Source: Polaribacter cellanae
GTDB lineage: Bacteria; Bacteroidota; Bacteroidia; Flavobacteriales; Flavobacteriaceae
Assembly (NCBI RefSeq): GCF_017569185.1
Contig: NZ_CP071869.1
Coordinates: forward strand, 1,292,001-1,356,000
Length of the DNA stretch: 64,000 nucleotides
Reading direction: 5' to 3'
Position numbers and translations under genes: made by a program. The notes under the pieces were generated by a model, which searched no databases, was not told the DNA's origin, and saw only the letters and a list, made by a program, of their open reading frames with translations. Shown piece by piece: positions 43,755 through 53,082 of this stretch. Every line of letters starts with the position of its first letter. Position 1 is the first letter of the stretch.

Positions 43755-45242
43755 TTAAGGTTTTAAAAAATTAATATCTGTATTTTTTAATGCTTCGTTT
43801 TCTTTTGCTAAGTCGTACAAAGTTTCATCAAAATCTGTTTTTACAGTTTTGTTTGCACCTTCTGTAATTAAGTATTTGATAATTTTATCGTTTTTAGCTG
43901 TCATAACTGCTTGTTGTAATGCCGTTAATCCATTTTTATTTTTAACATTAATGTTAATAGGGTACTGTTTGATAAAATCTAACATTGGGATACTTTGTTT
44001 TTTAACGGCCAAATGATACAAGGTATTTCCATCTTTTTGAGGTGTATTAATAACTAATCCTTTTGCTTTTAAAAGTGTTAGTTTTTTCTGAAAATCTTTT
44101 AAATTTTTCGAATGGAATGTTTTAAAAAGATAATAGGATAAATTGTTTCCGTTTTTATCTATTATTGAAGTTTTTGCCCCTTTTTCTAAGAGAAATTGTA
44201 CCACTTCTGGTTTGTTTCTAATAGATTTTGTAAGTGCAGACTCTCCATTTTTATTAGAAACATTAATATTTTTAGTCTTCGAGGCTAGGAGTTTTATGAC
44301 TTCGAAAGAATTTCTTCCTGCAGCATTTATTAAAGGTGTATTTCCGTATTTGTCTTGCTGGTTTACATTTACCCCTTTATCAATAAAATAGTTATAAACC
44401 GCTAAATCTTTATTGTTATAAGATATGTTATGAAGGGGCGTTATTCCATCTTTATTGCTAACGTTGGGGTTAATGCCCAAACCTTCTAAGTATTTAATAA
44501 AACTCAATGGATTGTAACCACCACGCGAACCTATAGTTGCCGCCAAAATAGCGTTGTCGCCATTTGAGCTCTCGTCTTTATAGGGCAATCCTTTTTTTAT
44601 CAATAACTCTAACATGGTTTTGTTGCCTTTATACGCGGTGTAGTTAAAAGCTCCATTTCCATAATGGTCTGTGCTATTGAGGTCTAGTCCTTTACGTACA
44701 AAATAATCTACGACTTTAAAGTCTTTTAAATGCCCAATCAACAGCAATAAGGCATTTGCCCCTTTTTCATCTACATCACTTTTAATATCAATACCATTTT
44801 TTATAAACAAATCATAAATTCTCGTATCGGTTTGTCCTGCAACAGCAGCAAAAGTTAAGGGGGAGAAATGATGCGAGTCCTTTACATCTAACCGAGCATT
44901 ATGGTTTAGGAGATGTTTTATCAACTCAATATTTCCTTTGTAAGCAGCCCAAAAGATATAGGTTCTTTTGTCGTGCGTTAGTTTATTTACATCGTTCCCT
45001 TTTTTGGTAAGTAAATGTTTTATTACAGTATTGGGTGCCTTTTCTAAAATAGCATATACAACCGCATCAAATCCATTTGAATTTAATGCAGTAGCACTAT
45101 TTCCTTCATTTATTTTTTGTTCAACTTTATCAATTGTTGGGTTTGATTTCCAAAAATCTCTACCCAAAAATACATTTTTTGTTTGTGCTTGTATAAATGT
45201 TGCAAGCAAAACAAATATTATTATAAATATTGGTTTTTTCAT
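43755..45242 (-). CDS. Exported ankyrin-repeat protein
   Basis: The 495-residue protein has a signal peptide (FIIIFVLLATFIQAQ) and then about 12 ankyrin repeats through the whole length. Examples are KDSHHFSPLTFAAVAGQTDT, NKDGITPLHNISYNNKDLAV and DKYGNTPLINAAGRNSFEV. No enzyme domain is seen. Location should be periplasmic or outer-membrane facing, where it may be an adaptor for the TonB-linked uptake system. The upstream TonB receptor gene ends 12 bp before it. Confidence 0.88.
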   Translation of the reverse strand: MKKPIFIIIFVLLATFIQAQTKNVFLGRDFWKSNPTIDKVEQKINEGNSATALNSNGFDAVVYAILEKAPNTVIKHLLTKKGNDVNKLTHDKRTYIFWAAYKGNIELIKHLLNHNARLDVKDSHHFSPLTFAAVAGQTDTRIYDLFIKNGIDIKSDVDEKGANALLLLIGHLKDFKVVDYFVRKGLDLNSTDHYGNGAFNYTAYKGNKTMLELLIKKGLPYKDESSNGDNAILAATIGSRGGYNPLSFIKYLEGLGINPNVSNKDGITPLHNISYNNKDLAVYNYFIDKGVNVNQQDKYGNTPLINAAGRNSFEVIKLLASKTKNINVSNKNGESALTKSIRNKPEVVQFLLEKGAKTSIIDKNGNNLSYYLFKTFHSKNLKDFQKKLTLLKAKGLVINTPQKDGNTLYHLAVKKQSIPMLDFIKQYPININVKNKNGLTALQQAVMTAKNDKIIKYLITEGANKTVKTDFDETLYDLAKENEALKNTDINFLKP

Positions 45243-45253
45243 TTTTTTTTAAT

Positions 45254-47668
45254 TTAGAATTTATAACGTAAAGTAGTGCCAAAACTAGCGGGTGTAATCC
45301 TATTTAAGTATACTGTACGATAGGCATTATAACCTAATTCGTTAAAAATATTGTTACCAAAAACATCTAAACTTAATTGCTCATTAAACTTATATGATGC
45401 CTGTAGGTTTACGGTAGTGTATGCCTTTAAATTAAATGGTTTTACTCCAGGAACCACACCTGTATGTGTGTAATTTCTAGACCAAATATTATGCGGACGC
45501 TCTCCTAAATAATAAACTCCGGTTCCTAATGATAGTTTTTTAAATGCATATCTTAACCATAAATTGGCGGTGTGTTTAGGAGTATTTAAGGGACTAGAAT
45601 TTAAATAATAAGAAGCGTGATTTTTATATTTGGCATCTAAATAGGAATACCCTGCAATAACTTCTAATTTAGAAAGAACACGACCAATTAACTCTAACTC
45701 GACCCCTTTTCTTGTATCTTCTCCTCCTTTTAAATAGTAGCCTAAAAATGTTCCATCGTTTTGTAAAGCTTTTAGGTTTAAATTCTTACTTGAGGTAGAA
45801 AAATAGGTTACATTAAAGCGTAATGCATTGTTTAACCAAGTAGATTTAATTCCTGTTTCGTATTGATTCCATGTTTCTGTTCCTAATTCGTTTCCATTAA
45901 TATCAGTATAAAAAGAAGTTCTTGGGTTAGAACTACTTGCGTAAGAACCAAATACAATAATATTTTCTATTGGTTTTATGTTAAAACCTACTAGCGGATT
46001 AAAAGCATCATCTCGTTTAGAACCCGCCAAACTTCTACCAATAAAGTTTCCTTTTGTTCTTTCTAAAGAAGTATAACGTATTCCTAAAAACACATCAGCC
46101 CAATCTGTTAAGGTAATTTTATCTTGTATTGTAAATCCATACGATTTTGTTTTAGAACCAGAAGCTCTTGCTGGGTTTGGGGCTACACTAACTCCAGAAG
46201 GTAAAACATTAGGTATAGATTTTGAAAGATCAATAACGTCTACATAAGGTTTCGTAGCGTCTGCATAGGTTGTTTTGTAGGCAGTGTTATCAAATTCTGA
46301 AGTTCTATAATCTACACCTATTTGAAACGTGTGTTTTAAAGAACCTGTTTCTACATCTTTACCAACTAAATCTATTTGTAAAACGCTGTTTTTATCACTT
46401 CTACCAGATGCATTGTATTCTCTATATCGCTGTGTATTCAATAATACTGGGAGTTTGTTTCTTGAACTTCCTTGAAAAGCATAAGACTTTTCTGCATAGG
46501 TTTGTAAATTAGACGCAAACAAACCTGCTTTGACACTTAATTTGTCATTAATTTCTCTATCAAAACGAATAGCATAGGTGGTGTTTACAGAGTTGCTTCT
46601 GTCGGAAGCAAATCCCATAAATTTATTGTCGGATAATTTAAGGATGTTATTCACATCGTAACCTCCTAGATTAATCGTTCCTTGATCTGGCGTTCTACTA
46701 TCATCCATATAATCCATTTCTAAAATGATATTGGTTTTATCATTTGGCTTCCAAGCAAAAGACGGATTAATATAGAAACGCTCTGAACTTACGCTTGTTC
46801 TATAACTATTTGCTCTATCATAAGACCCAGCAATTCTAAAAGCAACGGTTTCCTTGGCATCTAAAGGTCCATAAAAATCGAATGTTGGGCGTATTTGTCC
46901 GAAACTTCCTGTTCTAAAACTTACTTCGCCTCCATTATAAAATTTAGGTGTTTTTGTGACCACATTAATTACGCCACCAGCAGAACCTAAATCGCCACCC
47001 AAACCTTGACTAATAGAAGAAACACCTTTTAATACCTGAACATTATCTACACCAGCCATGTCTGTTATTACACCAACGCCTCTAAAATCTGAATTGATGC
47101 GAACACCGTTTTTTAATAAAGGAATTCCTCGATAACCTCTTAAAGACATACTTTCTTTAGTGTTACCATAGGTAGCAAATGTGTAAACACCAGCCACATT
47201 TTTGGTAACATCTCTAAGTGTTAAAGCATTTTGTTGGTCTATAAGTTTATGCGATAAAATTGAAATACTTTGCAGTTGCTCGTTAGGCGCTAAAGGTAAA
47301 CGAGTTAAAGTTTCTAATTTTTCGGCTCTTTTATTTCTTGAACCGAAAAGCTCAATTTCATCTAGCTGTGTGTTACTTTGCAAAGTAAAAATAATGTTAG
47401 ACATATTTTCTTTTACTGTAATATTTAAAAATGCTTTTTTATACCCCACACTAGAGGCAATAATTTTATAACTACCATAAGGTACTTTGTTAATTACAAA
47501 TGCACCTTTCTCATTTGCAGAAGCACCTAATTTTGTATCTTTTAAATATATGTTTGCATACGGAATTACTTCATTAATTTCATTTTTTACAACTCCCTTT
47601 ATTGTTACTTGCCCATAAATTGTGGTTACACAAAAACATAATAGTAATAGAGATAATAAGCTTTTCAT
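45254..47668 (-). CDS. TonB-dependent siderophore-type receptor
   Basis: 804 residues: signal peptide, a carboxypeptidase-regulatory-like domain (about 20-105; VTIKGVVKNEINEVIPYANI), a plug domain (about 125-235; ITDMAGVDNVQVLKGVSSIS) and a C-terminal beta barrel ending in TLRYKF. It takes up ferric siderophore or another large ligand across the outer membrane. First gene of a five-gene minus-strand run (receptor, ankyrin, DUF2271, PepSY reductase, DUF6686-like). The linked reductase favours an iron ligand. A weak Fur-box-like stretch near 47728 is not good enough to annotate. Confidence 0.92.
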   Translation of the reverse strand: MKSLLSLLLLCFCVTTIYGQVTIKGVVKNEINEVIPYANIYLKDTKLGASANEKGAFVINKVPYGSYKIIASSVGYKKAFLNITVKENMSNIIFTLQSNTQLDEIELFGSRNKRAEKLETLTRLPLAPNEQLQSISILSHKLIDQQNALTLRDVTKNVAGVYTFATYGNTKESMSLRGYRGIPLLKNGVRINSDFRGVGVITDMAGVDNVQVLKGVSSISQGLGGDLGSAGGVINVVTKTPKFYNGGEVSFRTGSFGQIRPTFDFYGPLDAKETVAFRIAGSYDRANSYRTSVSSERFYINPSFAWKPNDKTNIILEMDYMDDSRTPDQGTINLGGYDVNNILKLSDNKFMGFASDRSNSVNTTYAIRFDREINDKLSVKAGLFASNLQTYAEKSYAFQGSSRNKLPVLLNTQRYREYNASGRSDKNSVLQIDLVGKDVETGSLKHTFQIGVDYRTSEFDNTAYKTTYADATKPYVDVIDLSKSIPNVLPSGVSVAPNPARASGSKTKSYGFTIQDKITLTDWADVFLGIRYTSLERTKGNFIGRSLAGSKRDDAFNPLVGFNIKPIENIIVFGSYASSSNPRTSFYTDINGNELGTETWNQYETGIKSTWLNNALRFNVTYFSTSSKNLNLKALQNDGTFLGYYLKGGEDTRKGVELELIGRVLSKLEVIAGYSYLDAKYKNHASYYLNSSPLNTPKHTANLWLRYAFKKLSLGTGVYYLGERPHNIWSRNYTHTGVVPGVKPFNLKAYTTVNLQASYKFNEQLSLDVFGNNIFNELGYNAYRTVYLNRITPASFGTTLRYKF

Positions 47669-47797
47669 TGTAATATATTTTATTGTTTTTTTGAGTTTAT
47701 AATTGTCTTCAAAAAATAAATACTTGTAAAATGATAATTGTTTACTTGGCTTTTAAGTATCTATTTCTCTACTTTTTTTAAAATAATTTTTCTGATT

Positions 47798-48697
47798 TTA
47801 TTTTTTTACAAAAGATTCAATAATTTTATTCATTTCTTTTTCTTCAGTAACTTTCTCAGGAAATAAATGTTTGTATAACGGTTTGTTATCCACTTTTTTT
47901 TCTAAAGTTAAATTGGTATTTCTACTAAAAATTTCATCCCATTTATTTCTAACTAATTGCCATTTATTTGCATTTGCAAGCCACCAATCTTTGGCAGTTT
48001 TACATCTACTATCCGCAACTCTTTTGTAAGTATTGTAGCCTTTTTCTTTGGCAATAATTATATCTTTTCCGTTTTCACGCAATATTTTGCTATTGTCTTG
48101 GTCGTGAACCCAACCATAATTGGTAATTTCGTGTCTATTTCCTCTTAAAGTAATATTGTAATCGCTTCTTTGGGTGTATTCTCTTCTTGGTAAAGGCGCA
48201 GTTGTTTGGTTTTCCCAATAGCTTTTTCCATCTACATGAATCCACGTTCCAGAACCTTCGTAACGTGGGCTATCATCTACTTGATATACTTTTTGCGTCC
48301 ACTGTCTTTTTACATCTTTCCTGCCTTTTTGCTTAAAAGTCCAGTTATTATTTCCATTATACATGTAAAAATTTCTATTTTGATATAACCAATCTTGTCT
48401 CCAATGTTTTATAATCATTGGTTTTGCAGGATTACCAACTTGCAGTATGTGCTGAATAACAATTTTGTTGTTTTCGTCTTCAACTAAACCAGCCCATTCT
48501 AAACCTTTATCGACTTTCGTTTTTGAGGGTCTGTAAGTAGAATCTTTACTATAATTAAAAGTTTCTGCAAAATTAAATGTTACTTCAAAACAGCCACACA
48601 TTTCTTTAATGGCATTTTTGTCTTTCCTTTTTTTGCTTTGAGCGTTCGCAGAAATTGCGATAATAAGAAATAAACTTCCTAAAAATAATTTTTTCAT
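47798..48697 (-). CDS. DUF6607 family protein
   Basis: The 299-residue protein has a signal peptide (LFLIIAISANAQS) and the block KEMCGCFEVTFNFAETF, followed by many Trp-rich strands (KHWRQDWLYQN, GSGTWIHVDGKSYWENQTTA). These match what I recall of DUF6607, common in marine Bacteroidetes next to HmuY-type haem genes. Probably periplasmic. It is divergent from the HmuR-like receptor with about 100 bp between the starts. Function unknown, but co-regulation with haem uptake is plausible. Confidence 0.75.
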   Translation of the reverse strand: MKKLFLGSLFLIIAISANAQSKKRKDKNAIKEMCGCFEVTFNFAETFNYSKDSTYRPSKTKVDKGLEWAGLVEDENNKIVIQHILQVGNPAKPMIIKHWRQDWLYQNRNFYMYNGNNNWTFKQKGRKDVKRQWTQKVYQVDDSPRYEGSGTWIHVDGKSYWENQTTAPLPRREYTQRSDYNITLRGNRHEITNYGWVHDQDNSKILRENGKDIIIAKEKGYNTYKRVADSRCKTAKDWWLANANKWQLVRNKWDEIFSRNTNLTLEKKVDNKPLYKHLFPEKVTEEKEMNKIIESFVKK

Positions 48698-48731
48698 TTG
48701 TTGGCGTATTTGATTCTAAATATTTTTTTGA

Positions 48732-48739
48732 CAAAAATA
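48732..48739 (-). promoter_or_regulatory. DUF6607 gene -7 element TATTTTTG
   Basis: Minus strand TATTTTTG matches TAnnTTTG and lies 35 nt before the ATG at 48697. Confidence 0.4.
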
Positions 48740-48772
48740 TAAAATTTATTTAGACTGAATAAAAATAAAACA

Positions 48773-48780
48773 TATATTTG
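48773..48780 (+). promoter_or_regulatory. hmuR-like gene -7 element TATATTTG
   Basis: TATATTTG matches TAnnTTTG and ends 16 nt before the receptor ATG. It shares the short divergent region with the DUF6607 promoter. Confidence 0.45.
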
Positions 48781-48796
48781 TCAAAAATTATTAAGA

Positions 48797-50845
48797 ATGT
48801 TTCTAAATAGACTTTTTTGTATTCTTTTTTTAAGTACAACTACTTTTATGTTTACTCAAGAAAAAGTGGTAAAAAAAGATTCTCTTAAAATAAATACTTT
48901 AAATGAAGTAATTGTAACTGCAACAAGAACAGTTAGGCAATTATCTTCTTTACCAATGCCAGTTACTTTAATTTCTAAAAAACAGATTCGAAAATCTGGT
49001 GCAACAAGATTAAAAGATATATTATTAGAGCAAACAGGTATTAATTTTGTAACAAACCATAGTGGCTTTACAGGAGTACAAGTGCAAGGTTTATCTGCAG
49101 AATACACTATGATTATGATTGATGGAGTTCCACTTGTAGGTAGAAGATCTGGAAACTTAGACCTAAATAGAATTAGTGTAAATAACATAAAACAAATAGA
49201 GATTGTAAAGGGACCATCTTCTTCTTTATATGGTTCTGAAGCGTTAGGTGGTGTTATAAATATTATCACAGAAAAGCCAAAAAAGAATACTTTAAAAGGT
49301 AATGTTAGCTATTTTGTAAGATCTGGTTCACAAGACGAATTAGATATAAACACCAACTTTTTATATAGAAAAGAGAAGTTTGGAGTTGTTGCTGGCATCA
49401 ACTTAAATTCGAGTGATGGTTTTGATTTGACCCCAGAAACCACCTATAAAACAACAAAAGCTTACCAAAATTATACTGGAAACTTAAAACTGACGTATGA
49501 TTTTTCTGATCAATTAAAATTTTTGATTTCTCAAAGATATTTTTACGAAGAACAGGCTAAAAATAACGTACAAAGTGATTGGAATTCGAATGTAGAATTA
49601 CATCACCAATTAAATGATACTTGGAATATTAATTATTCTTTTTATGCAACTAAATTTAAAACGGAAAGCAAATTTAATGGAAAAGTGTCTGAATTTAAGC
49701 AAACTTTAATGCGTCCAGAAATTAGAGTAACCGCGAAGTTTAGCAACAGTTCTTTAATCAGTGGAATTGGAGTTAATCTTGATGCTTTAGACAGAACTTT
49801 TTTCGCTAAAAAGGAAACTTTTAACGCCAAATATATTTTTGCTCAATACGATTTTCATCCAACAGAAAGAATAAATACGATTGTTGGTACACGTTTCGAC
49901 AGCCATAATAAATACAAATCTGCTTTAAGTCCTAAAATTTCATCTAGCTATAAAATTAACGATTGGTTAAAAGCAAAAGGTTCTGTGGGTTATGGCTTTA
50001 AAGCGCCAGATTTTAGACAACTTTTTTTCAATTTTAATAATAACGCTGGTGGTTATGTAGTTTTAGGAATAAAAACCTTGCACGAATTATATGGAAATGT
50101 ACCCAGTGTACAAGCTATTTCTAAAGATTTAAAGCCAGAAAATTCGATTGGTTACAATTTTGGTTTTGAAATAAAACCAATTTCTAACTTAAAAATATCT
50201 ATAAACGGATTTAGAAATGATATTAAAGATTTAATAAATACGGTTGCTTTAAAAGGAGGTTTACCAAGTTTAAATCCAGGCACTTCTGTTTTTTATTACG
50301 AAAACAGAGACCAAGTTTTTACACAAGGAATTGAGTTGGATTTGAACTATAAAATTTCAAATAATTTTAGATTTATTGGTGGTTATCAATATTTAGAAGC
50401 CAAAGACAAAGAAGACATTAGTAAAATTAAATCTGGCAATATTTTCTTTCGAAGAACCCCTTCATCTCCTTCCGAAATTTTAAAATTGTCAGATTATTTT
50501 GGCTTATCTAACCGATCTAAACATACTGTAAATGCAAAACTTTTTTATCAAAATTTAGCACACAATTTTTCTGCAAACATAAGAGCCATTTTTAGAAGTA
50601 AATACGCGCTTTTTGACACCAATAATAGTCAAGGTATTGTGGATGTTTATGATGATTTTGTTGCAGGAAATACACAAATAAATGTAGCCGTAGAAAAAAC
50701 TTTTTTTAATTTAATGAATGTACAATTTGGTATAGATAATTTATTTGATGAAAAAGGTTTAATAAACAAAGAAACTTTTAAAAATAATGATGCAGTCTTA
50801 TTATTAGGAAGAAATTTTTACACACGCATACGATTCAATTTGTAG
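48797..50845 (+). CDS. TonB-dependent haem receptor (HmuR-like)
   Basis: 682 residues: signal peptide, TonB-box-like stretch (LNEVIVTATR), a plug domain (about 60-165; MIMIDGVPLVGRRSGNLDL, GSEALGGVINIITEKP) and a barrel ending in NFYTRIRFNL. It lacks the carboxypeptidase-like N-terminal domain of the other receptor. The HmuY gene follows after 49 bp and fixes haem as the most likely ligand, taken from haem carriers outside the cell. Confidence 0.9.
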   Translation: MFLNRLFCILFLSTTTFMFTQEKVVKKDSLKINTLNEVIVTATRTVRQLSSLPMPVTLISKKQIRKSGATRLKDILLEQTGINFVTNHSGFTGVQVQGLSAEYTMIMIDGVPLVGRRSGNLDLNRISVNNIKQIEIVKGPSSSLYGSEALGGVINIITEKPKKNTLKGNVSYFVRSGSQDELDINTNFLYRKEKFGVVAGINLNSSDGFDLTPETTYKTTKAYQNYTGNLKLTYDFSDQLKFLISQRYFYEEQAKNNVQSDWNSNVELHHQLNDTWNINYSFYATKFKTESKFNGKVSEFKQTLMRPEIRVTAKFSNSSLISGIGVNLDALDRTFFAKKETFNAKYIFAQYDFHPTERINTIVGTRFDSHNKYKSALSPKISSSYKINDWLKAKGSVGYGFKAPDFRQLFFNFNNNAGGYVVLGIKTLHELYGNVPSVQAISKDLKPENSIGYNFGFEIKPISNLKISINGFRNDIKDLINTVALKGGLPSLNPGTSVFYYENRDQVFTQGIELDLNYKISNNFRFIGGYQYLEAKDKEDISKIKSGNIFFRRTPSSPSEILKLSDYFGLSNRSKHTVNAKLFYQNLAHNFSANIRAIFRSKYALFDTNNSQGIVDVYDDFVAGNTQINVAVEKTFFNLMNVQFGIDNLFDEKGLINKETFKNNDAVLLLGRNFYTRIRFNL

Positions 50846-50894
50846 AAAACACATATAATTTAAACACAAATAAAAATCAATTAAACAATTAGTC

Positions 50895-51524
50895 ATGAGA
50901 AATTTAAAATCAATTTTAGTGCTGGCTTTTTTTGCCATAATCGCTACATCTTGTAGTAAAAATGAAGAACCAACTGTAGAACCAGTAGTTTCTAAAAAAG
51001 CAACAAACATCTATGCTCCTGCAACTTCAGATAGAAGTGTAAATCCTCCTGTAGAATCTGGAAAATTCACTAAATTTAGCTTTAAAACAGGCACAGTTGT
51101 TACAGATAATAGCTGGGATATTGCTTTTAGAGCAACTACTATTTTAGTAAATGGTGGTAAAAAAATAGGTTTAGTAGATGAACCAGAAAGAACTGGAGAT
51201 GGAGCATTAGCTTTAGAAACTAGTACTTTTGGCAGCATATTAGAAGCACCAACTAACAATAACTTTAAGCAAGATGCACCTGGTGCTTATGCCTTATTAA
51301 CTGGTAGTAATAATGGCTGGTATTCTTACTCAGGACCACCAACACACACAATTAGTCCTATTGCAGGAAAAGTGCTTGTTATAAAAACAAATGATGGACA
51401 TTATGCAAAAGTAGAAATCTTAAGCTATTATAAAGACAGTGATTCTTCAAAGCCTGCAAATGCGAGATATTACACTTTTAACTACGTATACAACCCAAAT
51501 AAAGGAGATAAGAGTTTACAGTAA
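50895..51524 (+). CDS. hmuY: HmuY-family haem-binding lipoprotein
   Basis: The 209-residue protein has a lipoprotein signal (IATSC, Cys20). The HmuY fold shows as KFSFKTGTVV, the conserved NSWDIAFRATTILVNGG and the late ARYYTFNYVYNP. HmuY binds haem and passes it to HmuR at the cell surface. The residues contacting haem vary widely in the family, so haem affinity cannot be judged. A strong terminator follows at 51548. Confidence 0.85.
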   Translation: MRNLKSILVLAFFAIIATSCSKNEEPTVEPVVSKKATNIYAPATSDRSVNPPVESGKFTKFSFKTGTVVTDNSWDIAFRATTILVNGGKKIGLVDEPERTGDGALALETSTFGSILEAPTNNNFKQDAPGAYALLTGSNNGWYSYSGPPTHTISPIAGKVLVIKTNDGHYAKVEILSYYKDSDSSKPANARYYTFNYVYNPNKGDKSLQ

Positions 51525-51547
51525 ATTTTTAAAAATATTATGAATGG

Positions 51548-51584
51548 AAAAAGCCGTTTGGACGAAAGTCTGAATGGCTTTTTT
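51548..51584 (+). terminator. Terminator of the hmuR-hmuY unit
   Basis: AAAAAGCCGTTTGGAC pairs with GTCTGAATGGCTTTTT (G-U pairs and a mismatch inside) around a GAAA tetraloop, followed by T-run to 51584. Confidence 0.88.
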
Positions 51585-51739
51585 CTATCTTGAATCTCTC
51601 GATTTTATATTCCTCTCCCAAAGAGCAATAATTTCGGTAATTCTTTTTTTTCTTTTAACACCTTTTTTAGCCTGATTTTAAACAACCAATTACATCTTTT
51701 AACATTGTTTTTAAAATAGATTTTTGATTTTTTAAACAT

Positions 51740-53065
51740 TTATCTCCAAATTTTATTTGGAAAAACCACCACACTTTCATACCCATTTTCGCCAACTGAA
51801 GCTACTCCAAAAAAGAAATTATCAATTACAATTCCTTCTAAAGTAAATTCTGTAGACTCCACATATCTGCTATAATTCCAGGTTGGCGAAGTTGTATCTC
51901 TCCAGTAAATTTTATAGCCTTTTGCGCCTTCTACTTTATTCCATTTTAATTTGGCAGATGCTTCTACAATTCCACCAATTTCTACTGTGGTTGGACTTGG
52001 AGGCGCCCAAGCCAAACTTGCCAAATTAATTGCATTTACCGCAGTTAATTTTTTAGCATATCCAAAATTTACATGTTCGAAAGTATCTCCGTATTTAATG
52101 CCGTTTTCGGTTCTAATATCCTGGTGTTGTTGCGTGTAATTTTCATGGGCTTCCATTATTCTAATTCCTGCAAAACCTAAATCGTTAAAAGGTCTATGAT
52201 GTCCTCCTCTACCAAATCTGTCCAATCTATAAATTAGCATCGGGTTCATTTCTGGCATATATGTTTTTGTGGTTTTATGAATATATCTTGCCAATTGTCT
52301 TGAAATTCCATCAACTTCACCTCCATAAAAACGGCGCATTTTACGTTGTTTTTCAGTTTCGTTTGCTGGTACTGGTTCAGAAAAAATTCTAAAACTTCTA
52401 TTGTCAATTACGCCATCTACACCTTCAATATTTCCAATCATATCATTATTTAAAATTCCGATAATATCCCAACCTTTTTCTTTAGCATATTTTGCCAAAC
52501 CTGCACCTCCAAAGAGACCTTGTTCTTCTCCAGATAAACCTACGTAAATAATGCTATTTTCAAATTTATATTTAGATAAAACTCTTGCTGCTTCAATGGT
52601 TCCTGCCATGCCTGAAGCATTGTCGTTAGCTCCTGGTGCATTTGTTGTAAAATCCATCGTATTACTTGCGCGAGAATCGATATCTCCGCTCATAATTATA
52701 TATTTGTTTGGGTATTTTGTCCCTTTTTGGATTGCCACAACATTTACAATCCATGCATCATGTGGCACTCTGCTATTTCCTTTTTTAGTTACAAAATCTT
52801 TCTGATAAAAAACATCAATACAATTATTGCAGTTTTTAGAAATAGTTTCAAATTCCGATTTTATCCAACGTCTTGCGGCGCCAATTCCACGTGTGTTAGA
52901 AATAGTATCTGAAAATGTGTTTCTTGTTCCAAACTCTGTTAAGGTTTTAACAGTTGTTTTTATTCTACTTTCAGAAACGTTATTTATAATATCGTAAATT
53001 TTAGCATTTGTTTGTGCAAATGCAATTGTTGTGAAAAGCATGAGCAGAAAAGTTATTTTTTTCAT
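51740..53065 (-). CDS. M28-family exported metallopeptidase with C-terminal FN3-like domain
   Basis: The 441-residue protein has a signal peptide (FLLMLFTTIAFAQ). The M28 di-zinc site appears as DIDSRA, NAPGANDNASGMAG (bridging Asp) and GLSGEEQGLFGG (catalytic Glu). The C-terminal about 95 residues read like a fibronectin type III unit (ASAKLKWNKVEGAKGYKIYW). It is probably an aminopeptidase working outside the inner membrane. It follows the membrane protein gene with a 17-bp gap. Confidence 0.92.
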   Translation of the reverse strand: MKKITFLLMLFTTIAFAQTNAKIYDIINNVSESRIKTTVKTLTEFGTRNTFSDTISNTRGIGAARRWIKSEFETISKNCNNCIDVFYQKDFVTKKGNSRVPHDAWIVNVVAIQKGTKYPNKYIIMSGDIDSRASNTMDFTTNAPGANDNASGMAGTIEAARVLSKYKFENSIIYVGLSGEEQGLFGGAGLAKYAKEKGWDIIGILNNDMIGNIEGVDGVIDNRSFRIFSEPVPANETEKQRKMRRFYGGEVDGISRQLARYIHKTTKTYMPEMNPMLIYRLDRFGRGGHHRPFNDLGFAGIRIMEAHENYTQQHQDIRTENGIKYGDTFEHVNFGYAKKLTAVNAINLASLAWAPPSPTTVEIGGIVEASAKLKWNKVEGAKGYKIYWRDTTSPTWNYSRYVESTEFTLEGIVIDNFFFGVASVGENGYESVVVFPNKIWR

Positions 53066-53082
53066 CTTTATTTTTTCTTATT

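Noticed and set aside
47720..47745. Fur box upstream of the TonB receptor
   Set aside because: ATGATAATTG is AT-rich and only partly matches the consensus; such matches are expected by chance in this DNA.
48856..49269. 137-codon frame antisense to the HmuR-like receptor
   Set aside because: Shadow of the plug domain coding sequence; no domain, no promoter.
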